A stretch of DNA of 64,000 bases from Leptospirales bacterium (GCA_013297885.1 JAAFIR010000003.1:124001-188000); one strand, 5' to 3'; positions 11,075 to 19,574 are shown, counted from the first letter of the stretch. Notes: generated by a model from the letters alone, not told the origin. Made by a program: numbers and translations.

Positions 11075-11739
11075 AGTTTTTTCTTAGTTTAATTCTATTT
11101 ATCCTCACACTCGCTTCAGAGTCAGACAGAAAAAAACACTCACTTGTTCTTTATCGAGGCAAATATACTGAAACAGATTTTTCTCCCATTTTATTTAGAC
11201 AAGACACAAAATATTTAGATTCATTTATTAGCGTGCTTGGATACAATCGTCCACTTTACACAAGACTTAGATTTGCTACATTTGAAACCGAATTTGATTT
11301 TGCAAAACATTCGGGGATAATGAATCATTTTGAAGCTGGTGGAATTTTAATTGCACGCTCTGATAAAATTCTTGGAAGTAATTTTAGTCTTGCATTTGGT
11401 GAAGGGGTTTCCATTGCAAGTGAAAATCCAAAACTGGAAAACCGTAAAACTGGAATTCGTATTTTTGGAAACGATTATGATTTTTTGACTGGTGCTTATA
11501 TTTTGACACGACTAAATTTTTTTCCTCTTGGAACTGAAATCCAAACAGACACCATCAAATCTAGAAACGCTCTCAACTTTATTATTTTTGAATTGGATTA
11601 CCAAATTCCAAAATTAAACGACAGTCTCAAAATTTTTATGAGGGTTCATCATCGCTCTGGAATTTTTGGTCTTTATTGTCCACCTGATCCAGCTTGTGGT
11701 TCCAATTTTATTTCTTATGGTGTGAAACTTAGTTTATGA
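11071..11739 (+). CDS. Predicted outer-membrane beta-barrel, PagL-like
   Basis: 222 aa with a short signal peptide (residues 1-15, [15 protein letters not shown]). The body alternates polar and hydrophobic residues as in a small beta-barrel and ends SYGVKLSL, a typical aromatic/hydrophobic barrel terminus. The segment [13 protein letters not shown] followed by CGSNFISYG near residues 189-217 resembles the His-x-Ser active-site strand of lipid A 3-O-deacylase-type proteins, though the pairing with a catalytic Glu cannot be confirmed. If correct it would trim acyl chains from lipid A. An ATGA overlap with mnmG suggests co-transcription. The function is an inference from motif and fold. Confidence 0.62.
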   Translation: MKFFLSLILFILTLASESDRKKHSLVLYRGKYTETDFSPILFRQDTKYLDSFISVLGYNRPLYTRLRFATFETEFDFAKHSGIMNHFEAGGILIARSDKILGSNFSLAFGEGVSIASENPKLENRKTGIRIFGNDYDFLTGAYILTRLNFFPLGTEIQTDTIKSRNALNFIIFELDYQIPKLNDSLKIFMRVHHRSGIFGLYCPPDPACGSNFISYGVKLSL

Positions 11740-11742
11740 AAT

Positions 11743-11835
11743 TTGGGGGATATTTGCTTCGCAAATCCGAGCTCTCAACTTCGGTCAAAAAATTTTATAA
11801 AAAATTTTTTGACCACGTTTCGATCTCTATCCCTT
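11743..11835 (-). repeat. Intergenic two-hairpin element, class A copy 1
   Basis: In minus orientation: GAGATCGAAACGT block, then a 14-bp perfect hairpin with a 4-nt loop (GGTCAAAAAATTTT at 11783-11796 against AAAATTTTTTGACC at 11801-11814), then GAAGTTGAGAGCTC, then a short hairpin ATTTGCttcGCAAAT (11752-11766) and a CCCCCAAA end. It separates two genes that would otherwise look overlapping. Confidence 0.78.
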
Positions 11836-11881
11836 TAGTGGAACTAAAATGCCACGTTTCTCAAAAGAGTATTTGCATTGG

Positions 11882-11908
11882 AAAAAATGGACTGAAGTCC
11901 ATTTTTTT
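11882..11908 (+). terminator. Terminator or attenuator hairpin just before the next start
   Basis: AAAAAATGGAC (11882-11892), loop TGAA, GTCCATTTTTT (11897-11907): a perfect 11-bp stem whose 3' arm and tail give seven T residues. It would terminate transcription from the mnmG unit. It ends only five bases before the ATG at 11913, so it could equally act on that gene's leader. Confidence 0.65.
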
Positions 11909-11912
11909 AAGA

Positions 11913-12566
11913 ATGTTTTTTGTACTACAAATTTGTATCACAACACTTAGTGCAGATTCAATTGCCAAAGATGAATTGTTTATGGAGTTTATGAGTAAAC
12001 TTTCTACTGATTGGAAAGTGAAATTTGAAAAAGAAGAAATGGTATTTGAAAGAATTGAACCAATTTATGTTTTACCAACAAACTTGGAAGAAAAAAAAGT
12101 AGAGATTATTGACGAAGAAAAAAAACTCGAAAAGTTTAAAAAATATGGAATGAGATTAAAACCTCTACTTCGTTATAAATTTGCCAAAAGAAGAAAAATT
12201 AAAGAAGAATTAACTGCTATTTCAAAAAAAGAAGAAATTGAAGATTCAATTTATAAACTAAGAATTAAATACAAAATAGACCAAATGGTCAATTTAAAAA
12301 AAACTACTCCAGAAAATGAAGTTTATGAGCCAAAATCAAAAAAACAAAAACTGAATTTAAAAAAATTCTTAAAAGAAAAAGAAATTTTAGAAAAAAAAAT
12401 CCCACTTTTTCCTGATTATATTTTTAGAAATTATTTTATTACTTTAATTGAAAAAAAAGGAATGAAAACTTTGTACAAAGATATTTACCCGGAATCAGTT
12501 GTGGGAGAATTTTTAGAAATTGAAAAAAATTTATACAAATACAAAACTTTTAGGCAAGATGAATGA
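11913..12566 (+). CDS. Exported lysine-rich protein of unknown function
   Basis: The open frame begins at 11736, but its first 59 codons are repeat element and terminator hairpin, not protein. I place the start at ATG 11913, giving 217 aa beginning MFFVLQICITTLSADS, a short signal peptide cleaved after SA. A start at CTG 11892 (adding LKSIFLR) would improve the positively charged n-region and cannot be excluded. The mature protein is very rich in Lys and Glu with predicted helical, coiled-coil-like stretches (KKQKLNLKKFLKEKEILEKK) and no known motif. It ends with a 4-bp overlap onto the following lipoprotein gene. I do not recognise the family. Confidence 0.6.
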   Translation: MFFVLQICITTLSADSIAKDELFMEFMSKLSTDWKVKFEKEEMVFERIEPIYVLPTNLEEKKVEIIDEEKKLEKFKKYGMRLKPLLRYKFAKRRKIKEELTAISKKEEIEDSIYKLRIKYKIDQMVNLKKTTPENEVYEPKSKKQKLNLKKFLKEKEILEKKIPLFPDYIFRNYFITLIEKKGMKTLYKDIYPESVVGEFLEIEKNLYKYKTFRQDE

Positions 12567-13663
12567 AACTAATTTTAATTTTACTGATACTTGGTTGTAA
12601 CTCAATCCAAAACGAAAAAGAAAAAAGCAAAGAACTTTTAAGTCTTGGAGTTTCTAGTGAACACCGAGAATATTTTTTTGATTTTCCAAAAGAATTATAT
12701 TCTGAAATCGAACTAGATCAAATTTTTAAAACTCGTTCTAATCTTTCTAATGAAGTTTGTGAAATGATTTATGGAAAAAAATCCATGAACCAAAAAAAAA
12801 TTCATGAATACATCAAAGAAACTAATTTTAAAAAAGACCCATTTAAAACTTGGGGTCATCCTGTTCCCAAATTAATCGCAGGGTGTTGGAATTTTTTTAG
12901 ATTAAATGATGTAAAACCAAATTTAGATTTTGAATACATTAAAGAAAAATTTCCTACTGAAAAAAAAGATTGTTATTCAGTTGGATTTTTACAAATTTAT
13001 TTGATGCATTCCATTCTAGCTTGTGATACAATTACAATGATTGATATTGACTGGAGGATTTTAGAAGCTCATTCAAACCTAATTTCTCTTGCAAAAAAAA
13101 ATGAACTCCAAACTGAAAATTCCATGCTTGATGCATTAAAAAAAATCACTGTCTTTTGGGTCGCTCGTTTTGACAACAAGCCAATGGAAAAAGAAACAAA
13201 AGCAAGCCTTGATACATTTTGTTATATCCTTCATCATGAAATGTGTAAAAAAAATCTAATCGAATTTCAAAACAAATTTCAAAATTTAAAAACTGTTCAT
13301 TTAAGACTTTCTAGTTTACATGATTATTCTTATAAGTCCAATTCAAATAATACAAAAATCATTTATTTGAGCAATGCAATTGATGACCTTTACACAACTA
13401 GAGACCAATTCCAAAAATTAATTGATTCCATTTACCAAAATCTCTCTTTTAACCAAAAAGCTATTTTTATTCACCATGCAGCTGGCTGGTCTTTGTTTGG
13501 AGTGTATGAACTCACCAAAACAATTGAACCTCCAAAAATCAAAGTGATCTGTAAAGATAAATACAAAACCACACAAGTCTCAAACGAAATCGCAAGAGAA
13601 TACAACACTCATTTTGAAAGATTTACAAGTTTAGAAAAAACACATGAAGTTTGTAGCAAGTGA
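12563..13663 (+). CDS. Putative lipoprotein of unknown function
   Basis: 366 aa. The N-terminus MKLILILLILGCNSIQ is a very short lipoprotein signal with cysteine at 12 (lipobox I-L-G-C). The mature part is mixed alpha/beta with several cysteines and aromatic residues, e.g. FKTWGHPVPKLIAGCWNFFR and CYSVGFLQIYLMHSILACDT, and a C-terminal half with IYLSNAIDDLYTTRDQFQKL. None matches a family I know. The ATGA overlap places it in the same transcript as the preceding lysine-rich exported protein. It is followed by a long hairpin-rich gap. Confidence 0.65.
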   Translation: MKLILILLILGCNSIQNEKEKSKELLSLGVSSEHREYFFDFPKELYSEIELDQIFKTRSNLSNEVCEMIYGKKSMNQKKIHEYIKETNFKKDPFKTWGHPVPKLIAGCWNFFRLNDVKPNLDFEYIKEKFPTEKKDCYSVGFLQIYLMHSILACDTITMIDIDWRILEAHSNLISLAKKNELQTENSMLDALKKITVFWVARFDNKPMEKETKASLDTFCYILHHEMCKKNLIEFQNKFQNLKTVHLRLSSLHDYSYKSNSNNTKIIYLSNAIDDLYTTRDQFQKLIDSIYQNLSFNQKAIFIHHAAGWSLFGVYELTKTIEPPKIKVICKDKYKTTQVSNEIAREYNTHFERFTSLEKTHEVCSK

Positions 13664-13724
13664 GAATTAATAAAATTATTAATTTGTGAGAATTTGAGTT
13701 TTTATGATTCAAAAAAATAATTTT

Positions 13725-13880
13725 GGCGATGTCTTTTTAGAAGTTAGAAATTGACTTAATTGAAAAGTTTTTATAATAAGCTAACTTCCAAAAAGACCCG
13801 AGCTACAAAATGCTTGGTCTCTTCGAGACTCCTTCGCTCTTCGATCTCGGACATTTTGTATCTCTATCGCTAGTATTAGG
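13725..13880 (-). repeat. Intergenic two-hairpin element, class B copy 1
   Basis: Inverted relative to the copy near 9 kb. GGCGAT, then GTCTTTTTAGAAGTTAG (13731-13747) pairs with CTAACTTCCAAAAAGAC (13781-13797), 16 of 17. Then CCGAGC, then TACAAAATG (13804-13812) with CATTTTGTA (13852-13860) around a loop holding GTCTC-ttc-GAGAC, then TCTCTATCGCTAG. Confidence 0.8.
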
Positions 13881-14030
13881 AAAATTTTCTTTTCTTAAAA
13901 AACTTCTCCGCATAGATGAATCTATCAGCATTTTATAACTTTTCTGTTTTGAGAAACTCTGTTGTATTGCAAAAAACCGAACAAAACAGGAACTCCTTTT
14001 CTTATTTAAAAAATTTGGAAAAACACAAAG

Positions 14031-14132
14031 CGTTAGTGATTGTAGCGGGGTCAAAATTTTTTCATTTAGCAGCAAATGCCCAACTAGCAAAGTCAAAGTG
14101 TGAAAAATTTTGACCAGAGCGAAAAGCACGAC
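14031..14132 (+). repeat. Intergenic two-hairpin element, class A copy 2
   Basis: CGTTAGTGATTGTAGCGG precedes arm GGTCAAAATTTTTTCA (14049-14064), which pairs with TGAAAAATTTTGACC (14101-14115, one bulged T). AGAGCGAAAAGCACGAC follows. The arm sequence is the GGTCAA type shared with the copies near 11.8, 16.8 and 20.2 kb. Confidence 0.78.
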
Positions 14133-14176
14133 TTTCATTTGCTATTCTTTTGTGATATTGTTATTTCATATATTCC

Positions 14177-14215
14177 AACTAGCCAAAAGTAATTACCCAT
14201 AACTTTTGGCTAGTT
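14177..14215. repeat. Perfect 14-bp inverted repeat
   Basis: AACTAGCCAAAAGT (14177-14190) and ACTTTTGGCTAGTT (14202-14215), 11-nt loop. No T tract follows on either strand. It sits just downstream of the class-A element. Confidence 0.7.
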
Positions 14216-14222
14216 GTATGTC

Positions 14223-14270
14223 CCGATTGAATTTTGTTGTTTAAAATAGGTAATCATTATTGTCAATCGG
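14223..14270. repeat. 8-bp inverted repeat with 32-nt loop
   Basis: CCGATTGA (14223-14230) and TCAATCGG (14263-14270). It lies directly after the 14-bp inverted repeat and may be part of one structured block. Confidence 0.4.
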
Positions 14271-14343
14271 TACAAGTTGCAAATGAAAGGAACGCACAAA
14301 TAATTGTTAAAGATTTTAAATGAATTAAATTTGAATTGAAACA

Positions 14344-14376
14344 GATTTAGAATCCCAGTTAGTGAGATTCTAAATC
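14344..14376 (-). terminator. Terminator hairpin after the desaturase gene
   Basis: GATTTAGAATC (14344-14354) pairs perfectly with GATTCTAAATC (14366-14376). On the minus strand it lies 11 bases past the desaturase stop and is followed by T-rich sequence (TGTTTCAATTCAAATTT), consistent with a factor-independent terminator without a clean U run. Confidence 0.6.
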
Positions 14377-14386
14377 ACTTAAGTTG

Positions 14387-15304
14387 TTATTGTACTAATT
14401 CAGCAACTTTTGTAGATACTGGAAGCCATTGACCTGAAATTGTTTTAAATTCTTTTTTTCCACTTGATATAGCATCTCTTCTTATACCTTCTTCAAGAAC
14501 ATGCACTGGAGGTTTTTTCAAATCCCAAATAAGTCCAACCCAAGAAAGCATTTTTAAAATATAATAAGTGATATCAATTTCATACCAATAAAACCCATTA
14601 TTTGCAGAATGTCTATAATAGTGGTGGTTATTATGCCAACCTTCACCAAGAGTAATTATCGCTAAAAACAAATTATTTTTGCTATCGTCACCAGTTTCAT
14701 ATCTAGTTCTACCAATTACATGTGAAAGTGAATTAATTGTCCAAGTTGCATGTCCCACTAAAAAAGTTGCAACTGCATAACCGTAAACTAAAACTGGAAA
14801 TGAAATCATTCCTAACACAATTGAAAAAACTAAAGGTGGAACCCAATGCCATTTATCTAACCAAACTAATTCAGGGAATTTTGAATAATCTTTGATAATT
14901 TTATCATCATATTCGTCAAAATCTGTTTTTAAGAACCATAACATATGCGAATTCCAAAAACCAGTTAATCTTGGAGAGTGTAAATCTTTTTCAGTATCAG
15001 AATATTTGTGATGATTTCTGTGATGAGCTGCCCACCAAAGAGGTCCTTTTTGTTGTGCCATACAACCTAAAATTGCCATAAATAACTGAAAAGGTCTAGA
15101 CGTTTTGTAAGAATTATGCGAAAAATATCTATGGTAAATCCCTGTGATTGCAAAAATTCTAACTAAATAAGAGCCCAAAGCTACAAAAAATAATGTCCAA
15201 GTAAATTTAACCATGAATATTGTGAAAATTGTAAGTGAAATAAGTATGAACGCAATTAATGAAATGCGAGCTCCTGTGGTTTTATTTTGATTTTCTGATA
15301 ACAT
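14387..15304 (-). CDS. Acyl-CoA/acyl-lipid delta-9-type fatty acid desaturase
   Basis: 305 aa, polytopic membrane di-iron desaturase. The three histidine boxes are all present: HRYFSH near residue 58, HRNHHK near 94 and HNNHHYYRHSANNGFYWYE near 225. The sequence between (GCMAQQKGPLWWAAHHRNHH) and the SLSHVIG segment match stearoyl-CoA desaturase-like bacterial enzymes that introduce a cis double bond using O2 and an electron donor. It implies aerobic adjustment of membrane unsaturation. It stands alone, divergently transcribed from rmuC across a 116-bp gap, and is followed by a hairpin terminator. Confidence 0.93.
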   Translation of the reverse strand: MLSENQNKTTGARISLIAFILISLTIFTIFMVKFTWTLFFVALGSYLVRIFAITGIYHRYFSHNSYKTSRPFQLFMAILGCMAQQKGPLWWAAHHRNHHKYSDTEKDLHSPRLTGFWNSHMLWFLKTDFDEYDDKIIKDYSKFPELVWLDKWHWVPPLVFSIVLGMISFPVLVYGYAVATFLVGHATWTINSLSHVIGRTRYETGDDSKNNLFLAIITLGEGWHNNHHYYRHSANNGFYWYEIDITYYILKMLSWVGLIWDLKKPPVHVLEEGIRRDAISSGKKEFKTISGQWLPVSTKVAELVQ

Positions 15305-15420
15305 TTTATATCCACCTTTTGTATAAATAGATGCAGAATTTAAAAAAAAGTTGCAAAAAAATTTTAAAAAATTGCTTATTTTGTCGGGATAAATTTGTAT
15401 TATGTTAAAAAAGGATATTT

Positions 15421-16758
15421 ATGGACATAATTCTTCTATCAGTAATTTTAATTTTAGTAGCTTTTTGCTTGGGTTTATTTGTTGGAAAGCAAGTTTTTTC
15501 AAAAAAACAGATTCTATCTGATGAAGAAATTGATTCTCTCAAATCTAATTTGATCAAATTTGAAACAGAGAGCAAATCTTTAAAAGAAATTCAGAATAAA
15601 TTGGATTCTGAATTAAAAAATGAAAAATCAAAATCAGAGCAACTACTATTAACAAAAGTAAGTTTAGAAGAAAATTTAAAATTTAAAGAAGAAAAACTTC
15701 AAACCCAAGAATCAAATATAAAAGAATTACAACAAAAATTTGCCGAAGAATTTAAAAATATTTCTAATCAAATTCTAGCAAATAATTCCAATAAAATAAA
15801 TGAACAAACTACAAACACTCTTCAAAATTTATTAAAACCATTTAAAGAAAATTTAGACCAGTTTGGAAAGAAAGTAGATGAAAATTTGAACAACCAAATC
15901 AAAGACACAACTTCTTTAAAAGAACAAATCAAAGTTCTAAACGAAATGAATCAAAAAATTTCTACTGATGCAAATAATTTAGCTACTGCTCTTCGTGGAA
16001 ATTCAAAAACAAGAGGTTCTTGGGGAGAAGGAATATTAGAAAAAATTTTAGAGAAATCGGGGCTTGTTGAAGGTTCTGATTATGATCTACAAAAATCTTT
16101 TTCTGAAGATGCAGGTCGACTCATTCCAGATGTTATTGTAAAAATTCCAAATAATCGTTTTTTAATAATTGATTCAAAAGTTTCATTAGTTGCTTATGAT
16201 AAGTTTATTTCTGCAAATTCAAAAGAAGAAGAAGAAAATTTTGCAAAAGAACATGTTCAGTCTATTCAAAAACATATTTTGGAACTTTCCAAAAAAGATT
16301 ATTCAAAAGTTTCTGACTCTGCACTTGATTTTGTTTTGCTTTTTATTCCAATCGAGCCATCCCTCGAACTTGCCATGAAAAATAATCCGTCTATTTATAA
16401 TGAAGCGTTTGATAAAAATATTTTGCTTATCACTCCAACTACTTTAATTGCAACTCTTAGAATGGTTTCAGTAATTTGGAAACAAGAAAAGCAAAATAAA
16501 AATGTTTTAGAAATTTCAAAACAAGCAACTAGCATGCTTGATAAGTTTAGAAACTTTTTAAAAGACATGGAAAATATTGGTCTTAGTTTAGATAAATCCA
16601 AACTAGAATTTGATAAAGCTATGAATAAACTTTCTACAGGAAAAGGAAATTTAATCACTCAAGCAGGAAAGCTTGAAAAACTTGGTGCTGGAAAATCCAA
16701 AAATTCAAAACAATTGGTAGAATTTTCAGTAGAAGATGAAGATGATATAGAAGAGTAA
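15421..16758 (+). CDS. rmuC: RmuC-family DNA recombination protein
   Basis: 445 aa. One N-terminal membrane helix (residues about 3-22) is followed by a long coiled coil to about residue 170. The RmuC core then contains LRGNSKTRGSWGEGILEKIL, a PD-(D/E)XK-like segment RLIPDVIVKIPNNRFLIIDSK (a nuclease-like fold) and FIPIEPSLELA. RmuC limits inversions at short inverted repeats in E. coli, which is interesting beside so many intergenic hairpins, though no link is shown. AAGGA lies seven bases before the ATG. The 3' side has a class-A repeat and a convergent MBOAT gene. Confidence 0.93.
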   Translation: MDIILLSVILILVAFCLGLFVGKQVFSKKQILSDEEIDSLKSNLIKFETESKSLKEIQNKLDSELKNEKSKSEQLLLTKVSLEENLKFKEEKLQTQESNIKELQQKFAEEFKNISNQILANNSNKINEQTTNTLQNLLKPFKENLDQFGKKVDENLNNQIKDTTSLKEQIKVLNEMNQKISTDANNLATALRGNSKTRGSWGEGILEKILEKSGLVEGSDYDLQKSFSEDAGRLIPDVIVKIPNNRFLIIDSKVSLVAYDKFISANSKEEEENFAKEHVQSIQKHILELSKKDYSKVSDSALDFVLLFIPIEPSLELAMKNNPSIYNEAFDKNILLITPTTLIATLRMVSVIWKQEKQNKNVLEISKQATSMLDKFRNFLKDMENIGLSLDKSKLEFDKAMNKLSTGKGNLITQAGKLEKLGAGKSKNSKQLVEFSVEDEDDIEE

Positions 16759-16778
16759 AAAATTATGATTTGGGTGAA

Positions 16779-16905
16779 TTTTTTTGGAGCGAAAATTTTT
16801 GATTTACTAGAAAAATATTAAAAATCGCACCAAAAAAAACAGGCTCTTGCTCTTGTCAAAAAATTTAATACAAAATTTTTTGACACCGCTTCGATCCTTT
16901 TCACT
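16779..16905 (-). repeat. Intergenic two-hairpin element, class A copy 3
   Basis: In minus orientation: GTGAAAAGGATCGAAGCGG, arm TGTCAAAAAATTT (its complement AAATTTTTTGACA is at 16873-16885, the other arm at 16854-16866), then AAGAGCAAGAGCCTG and a T8 run. A second imperfect AT-rich stem follows, bounded by GGTGCGA and TCGCTCC, and the element ends in CAAAAAAA. Confidence 0.78.
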
Positions 16906-16979
16906 TGTATTGCAAAATAATTTTTGCCAAATACTATTTTACAAGTTGTAGTGCTGATTTCAAAATTAAAAATTTATTA

Positions 16980-18377
16980 TCAAAACTGAAAATAATAAAA
17001 CTGTGGACTAGTTGTAATTGTATATTCAAACATTGATACAATTAAAATTGCAGTAATTAAAATTGGTCGAATGAATTTATATATTTGGGATTGTTTGTAA
17101 TCTTCATCAAGACCAAGCTCTTCAAGTAGTTCAATAAAAAATAAAATCAATGTTGGAATAAATAAATATCCTAAAATTGAAATTTTTCCATCTTCAAAAT
17201 TTAGAATTCTACTGAGCATAATTTTTGCTGAAGTAAAATTTTCAGATTTAAAAAATAATGCACCTAGCATGAAAATTAAAAATGTATAAATCACACGAAT
17301 TGGTCTTGGAATTTTTTCAAATGGTGTATTATAACCATTGTCCATAAAATATTTTTCAATGGATACACTCACTCCACAAATTGCTCCCCAAATTACAAAA
17401 GTCCAATTTGCTCCATGCCAAATCCCCCCAATTAACATCGTTAAAAATAAATTGATATAATTTCTAAAAATAGAAACTTTATTTCCACCAAGACTAATAT
17501 AAATATAATCTCTAAGCCATGTGCTGAGACTAATATGCCATCTTCGCCAAAGCTCAGAAGAAGATGCTGCAAAAAATGGTCTTCTAAAATTTAATGGAAT
17601 ATCAAAACCCATTACTTTTCCAATTCCAATTGCAATGTCTGAATAACCTGCAAAGTCACAATAAATTTCAATCGCAAAAAAGAACACGGCAATGAATAGA
17701 GAAATAAAATGATATTCTGATGGATGACCATAAATTGGATCAATGTATTTTGGAATTTGGTCTGCAATCATTGTTTTTTTAAAAACACCAAGTGCAATTT
17801 GTCCCATTCCTTTGGAAAAATTTTCTACATTAAATCTTTTTAAACTTTTAAACTGAGGAATTAAAACAGAAGCCCGCATAATTGGACCAGCAACTAGTTG
17901 TGGAAAAAAAATCAAAAACAAACTAAAATCAATAAATGAATTTTCTGCTTTTAGGTTTCCTCTGTAAACATCCACAGTGTACGCAATTGCTTGGAATGTA
18001 TAAAATGAAATTCCAAGTGGTAGAATAAATCCAAGTTTAGAATAATCTGAATTAAATCCAAAAATTCCTTTTGAATCAAAATAAATTGACCTCAAAAAAT
18101 CGGAATATTTGAATAAAACTAAAATTCCTGCATTGATTAAAACTACAAGACTCATCCAAACAAATTTTTGGTGCTGTTTTTTTTCAACTGCTAAAGTTCC
18201 AAAATAAGTGACTACAAAAGAAAATAATATTAATGGAACAAATGCAATTTTTAAACAAGCATAAAAATAAAAGGATGAAATTAATAAAATCCATTTTTGA
18301 TTTTTTTGATTACTTAAAAAAAATATTGGAAGTAAAATGAAACTAAATACATAAAAATGAAGTGAATTAAATAACAT
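16980..18377 (-). CDS. MBOAT-family O-acyltransferase (AlgI-like)
   Basis: 465 aa with about ten to eleven membrane helices. Family hallmarks are SFYTFQAIAYTVDVYRG, FFPQLVAGPIMRAS, GYSDIAIGIGKVMGFDIPLN, ELWRRWHISLSTWLRDYIYI and GGIWHGANWTFVIWG, which holds the invariant catalytic histidine. AlgI-like proteins pass acetyl groups across the inner membrane for acetylation of exported polysaccharides, usually with a periplasmic SGNH partner; that partner is encoded immediately upstream with no gap. The acceptor here is unknown, probably a cell-surface glycan. It is last in a three-gene operon (TPR lipoprotein, SGNH, MBOAT). Confidence 0.93.
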   Translation of the reverse strand: MLFNSLHFYVFSFILLPIFFLSNQKNQKWILLISSFYFYACLKIAFVPLILFSFVVTYFGTLAVEKKQHQKFVWMSLVVLINAGILVLFKYSDFLRSIYFDSKGIFGFNSDYSKLGFILPLGISFYTFQAIAYTVDVYRGNLKAENSFIDFSLFLIFFPQLVAGPIMRASVLIPQFKSLKRFNVENFSKGMGQIALGVFKKTMIADQIPKYIDPIYGHPSEYHFISLFIAVFFFAIEIYCDFAGYSDIAIGIGKVMGFDIPLNFRRPFFAASSSELWRRWHISLSTWLRDYIYISLGGNKVSIFRNYINLFLTMLIGGIWHGANWTFVIWGAICGVSVSIEKYFMDNGYNTPFEKIPRPIRVIYTFLIFMLGALFFKSENFTSAKIMLSRILNFEDGKISILGYLFIPTLILFFIELLEELGLDEDYKQSQIYKFIRPILITAILIVSMFEYTITTSPQFYYFQF

Positions 18378-19574
18378 TTATTTTTCCAAAGGTAAAATTT
18401 CTGCTGTTTTGTGTCTTAAAATTTGATAAACCCATTCATTCCCTTTTTCTGTATAATGACCATCACCAATAATATAATATGGTCGCACATTATAATTATT
18501 GTTATCGTCTAACATCGATTTGGTGAACTTGTTTAAATCCACAAATTCTATTTTTTCTTTATCTAAAAATTTCATCATGGAGTGATGATAAGAATATGAA
18601 AAATAATACAAATCTCTTTGGGAACAATAAGCTGTTTCAAAATCGACAGGTGCAAGCACAAAAACAATCTTGGCTTTATTTTCTTTTGCCAACTCAATGA
18701 TTTTTTTTGTAGAACTAATTACTGAATCTGGCAAATCAAAATATTTTGGTTCTTTTGTGCAAATTTCTTTTTGAAAAGTTGGGGCTGCATTTTTGTCTTT
18801 TTTTGGAGGAACAAAAAATTCATTTTTAAATGAATAACTAGAAAGTTGAAGCTCTTTACATTCAAGACTTGAATTATTTCTACAATCTAAAAATTTTACA
18901 AATTTTTGATAATTCCAAATAAATGTTTCATTAAAACGATAAACCAAATTTTCTTGAAAAATTTTAAATGCTAAAAAAGTATAAGAATATTTGCTAAGTT
19001 GAAATTGAATTTCAAAAATGAATCTTTTTTTATTATAACCCAAAATTAAATCTTTTTCATTTAAACTCATTTTTTCAAAAAATTTTTCTTCATCAATATC
19101 ATCTCCTCTACTTGGAAAATAATAAATGAGTTTAGGATTTAATTCTTTAATATGTTTTTTTAGTTTTAAATGAATTTGAGTTGGACCATAAGCATCTACT
19201 GACAAGTTTAAACTTTGGTAATCAGATCCATTTCTATCTTTGAAATGATCTAGCTTTTTACAAAAAGTAAATTCATCATCAACACCAAATCCCATTGCAA
19301 CAGAATCACCAATACATAAAATTTGATTTTTAGAGTTATCTATTTTTCTGGATGCACGAAATCCTTTTTCGTTAGTCGAAAATTTCATGGTATATGTTTT
19401 ATCAAAATGTCTCACAAATTCAGATGCATTTTCTTCTAAATCTACAAAATATTCAGAATCAAGCTTGTGATAATTTTTTTGAAGTTTATAAAATTCAAGT
19501 GAGTCTAGTTTAACAAGTTTTAAAGTAATTTCAGTAAGTAGAAATAAAATTAATATTTTAAGTAAAATTTTCAT
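18378..19574 (-). CDS. SGNH-hydrolase-like protein paired with the MBOAT transferase
   Basis: 398 aa. The N-terminal hydrophobic segment (residues 2-16, KILLKILILFLLTEITL) is a signal or anchor. The SGNH block I is CIGDSVAMGFGVDDEF near residue 86. Block III may be in YYFPSRGDDID and block V is IGDGHYTEKGNEW, giving the Ser...Asp-x-His catalytic set. Its position, abutting the MBOAT start without a spacer, argues that it transfers or processes the acyl group delivered by that membrane protein, as AlgJ/AlgX or PatB do in other systems. It could instead be a free esterase. Confidence 0.78.
   Translation of the reverse strand: MKILLKILILFLLTEITLKLVKLDSLEFYKLQKNYHKLDSEYFVDLEENASEFVRHFDKTYTMKFSTNEKGFRASRKIDNSKNQILCIGDSVAMGFGVDDEFTFCKKLDHFKDRNGSDYQSLNLSVDAYGPTQIHLKLKKHIKELNPKLIYYFPSRGDDIDEEKFFEKMSLNEKDLILGYNKKRFIFEIQFQLSKYSYTFLAFKIFQENLVYRFNETFIWNYQKFVKFLDCRNNSSLECKELQLSSYSFKNEFFVPPKKDKNAAPTFQKEICTKEPKYFDLPDSVISSTKKIIELAKENKAKIVFVLAPVDFETAYCSQRDLYYFSYSYHHSMMKFLDKEKIEFVDLNKFTKSMLDDNNNYNVRPYYIIGDGHYTEKGNEWVYQILRHKTAEILPLEK

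Larger units (their letters stand above)
13664..14386. other. Hairpin-dense gene-free stretch
   Basis: About 720 bases between two convergent genes. It holds a class-B repeat (13725-13880), a class-A repeat (14031-14132) and three further perfect or near-perfect stems (14177-14215, 14223-14270, 14344-14376). Short open frames exist on both strands but run through the repeats and show no protein-like composition. Confidence 0.65.

Noticed and set aside
13803-14138. Minus-strand 111-codon frame and plus-strand 65-codon frame
   Set aside because: They cross class-B and class-A repeats; composition is an effect of the hairpins.
16190-16658. Frames opposite or out of phase within rmuC
   Set aside because: They lie wholly inside a firmly identified gene and show no independent support.
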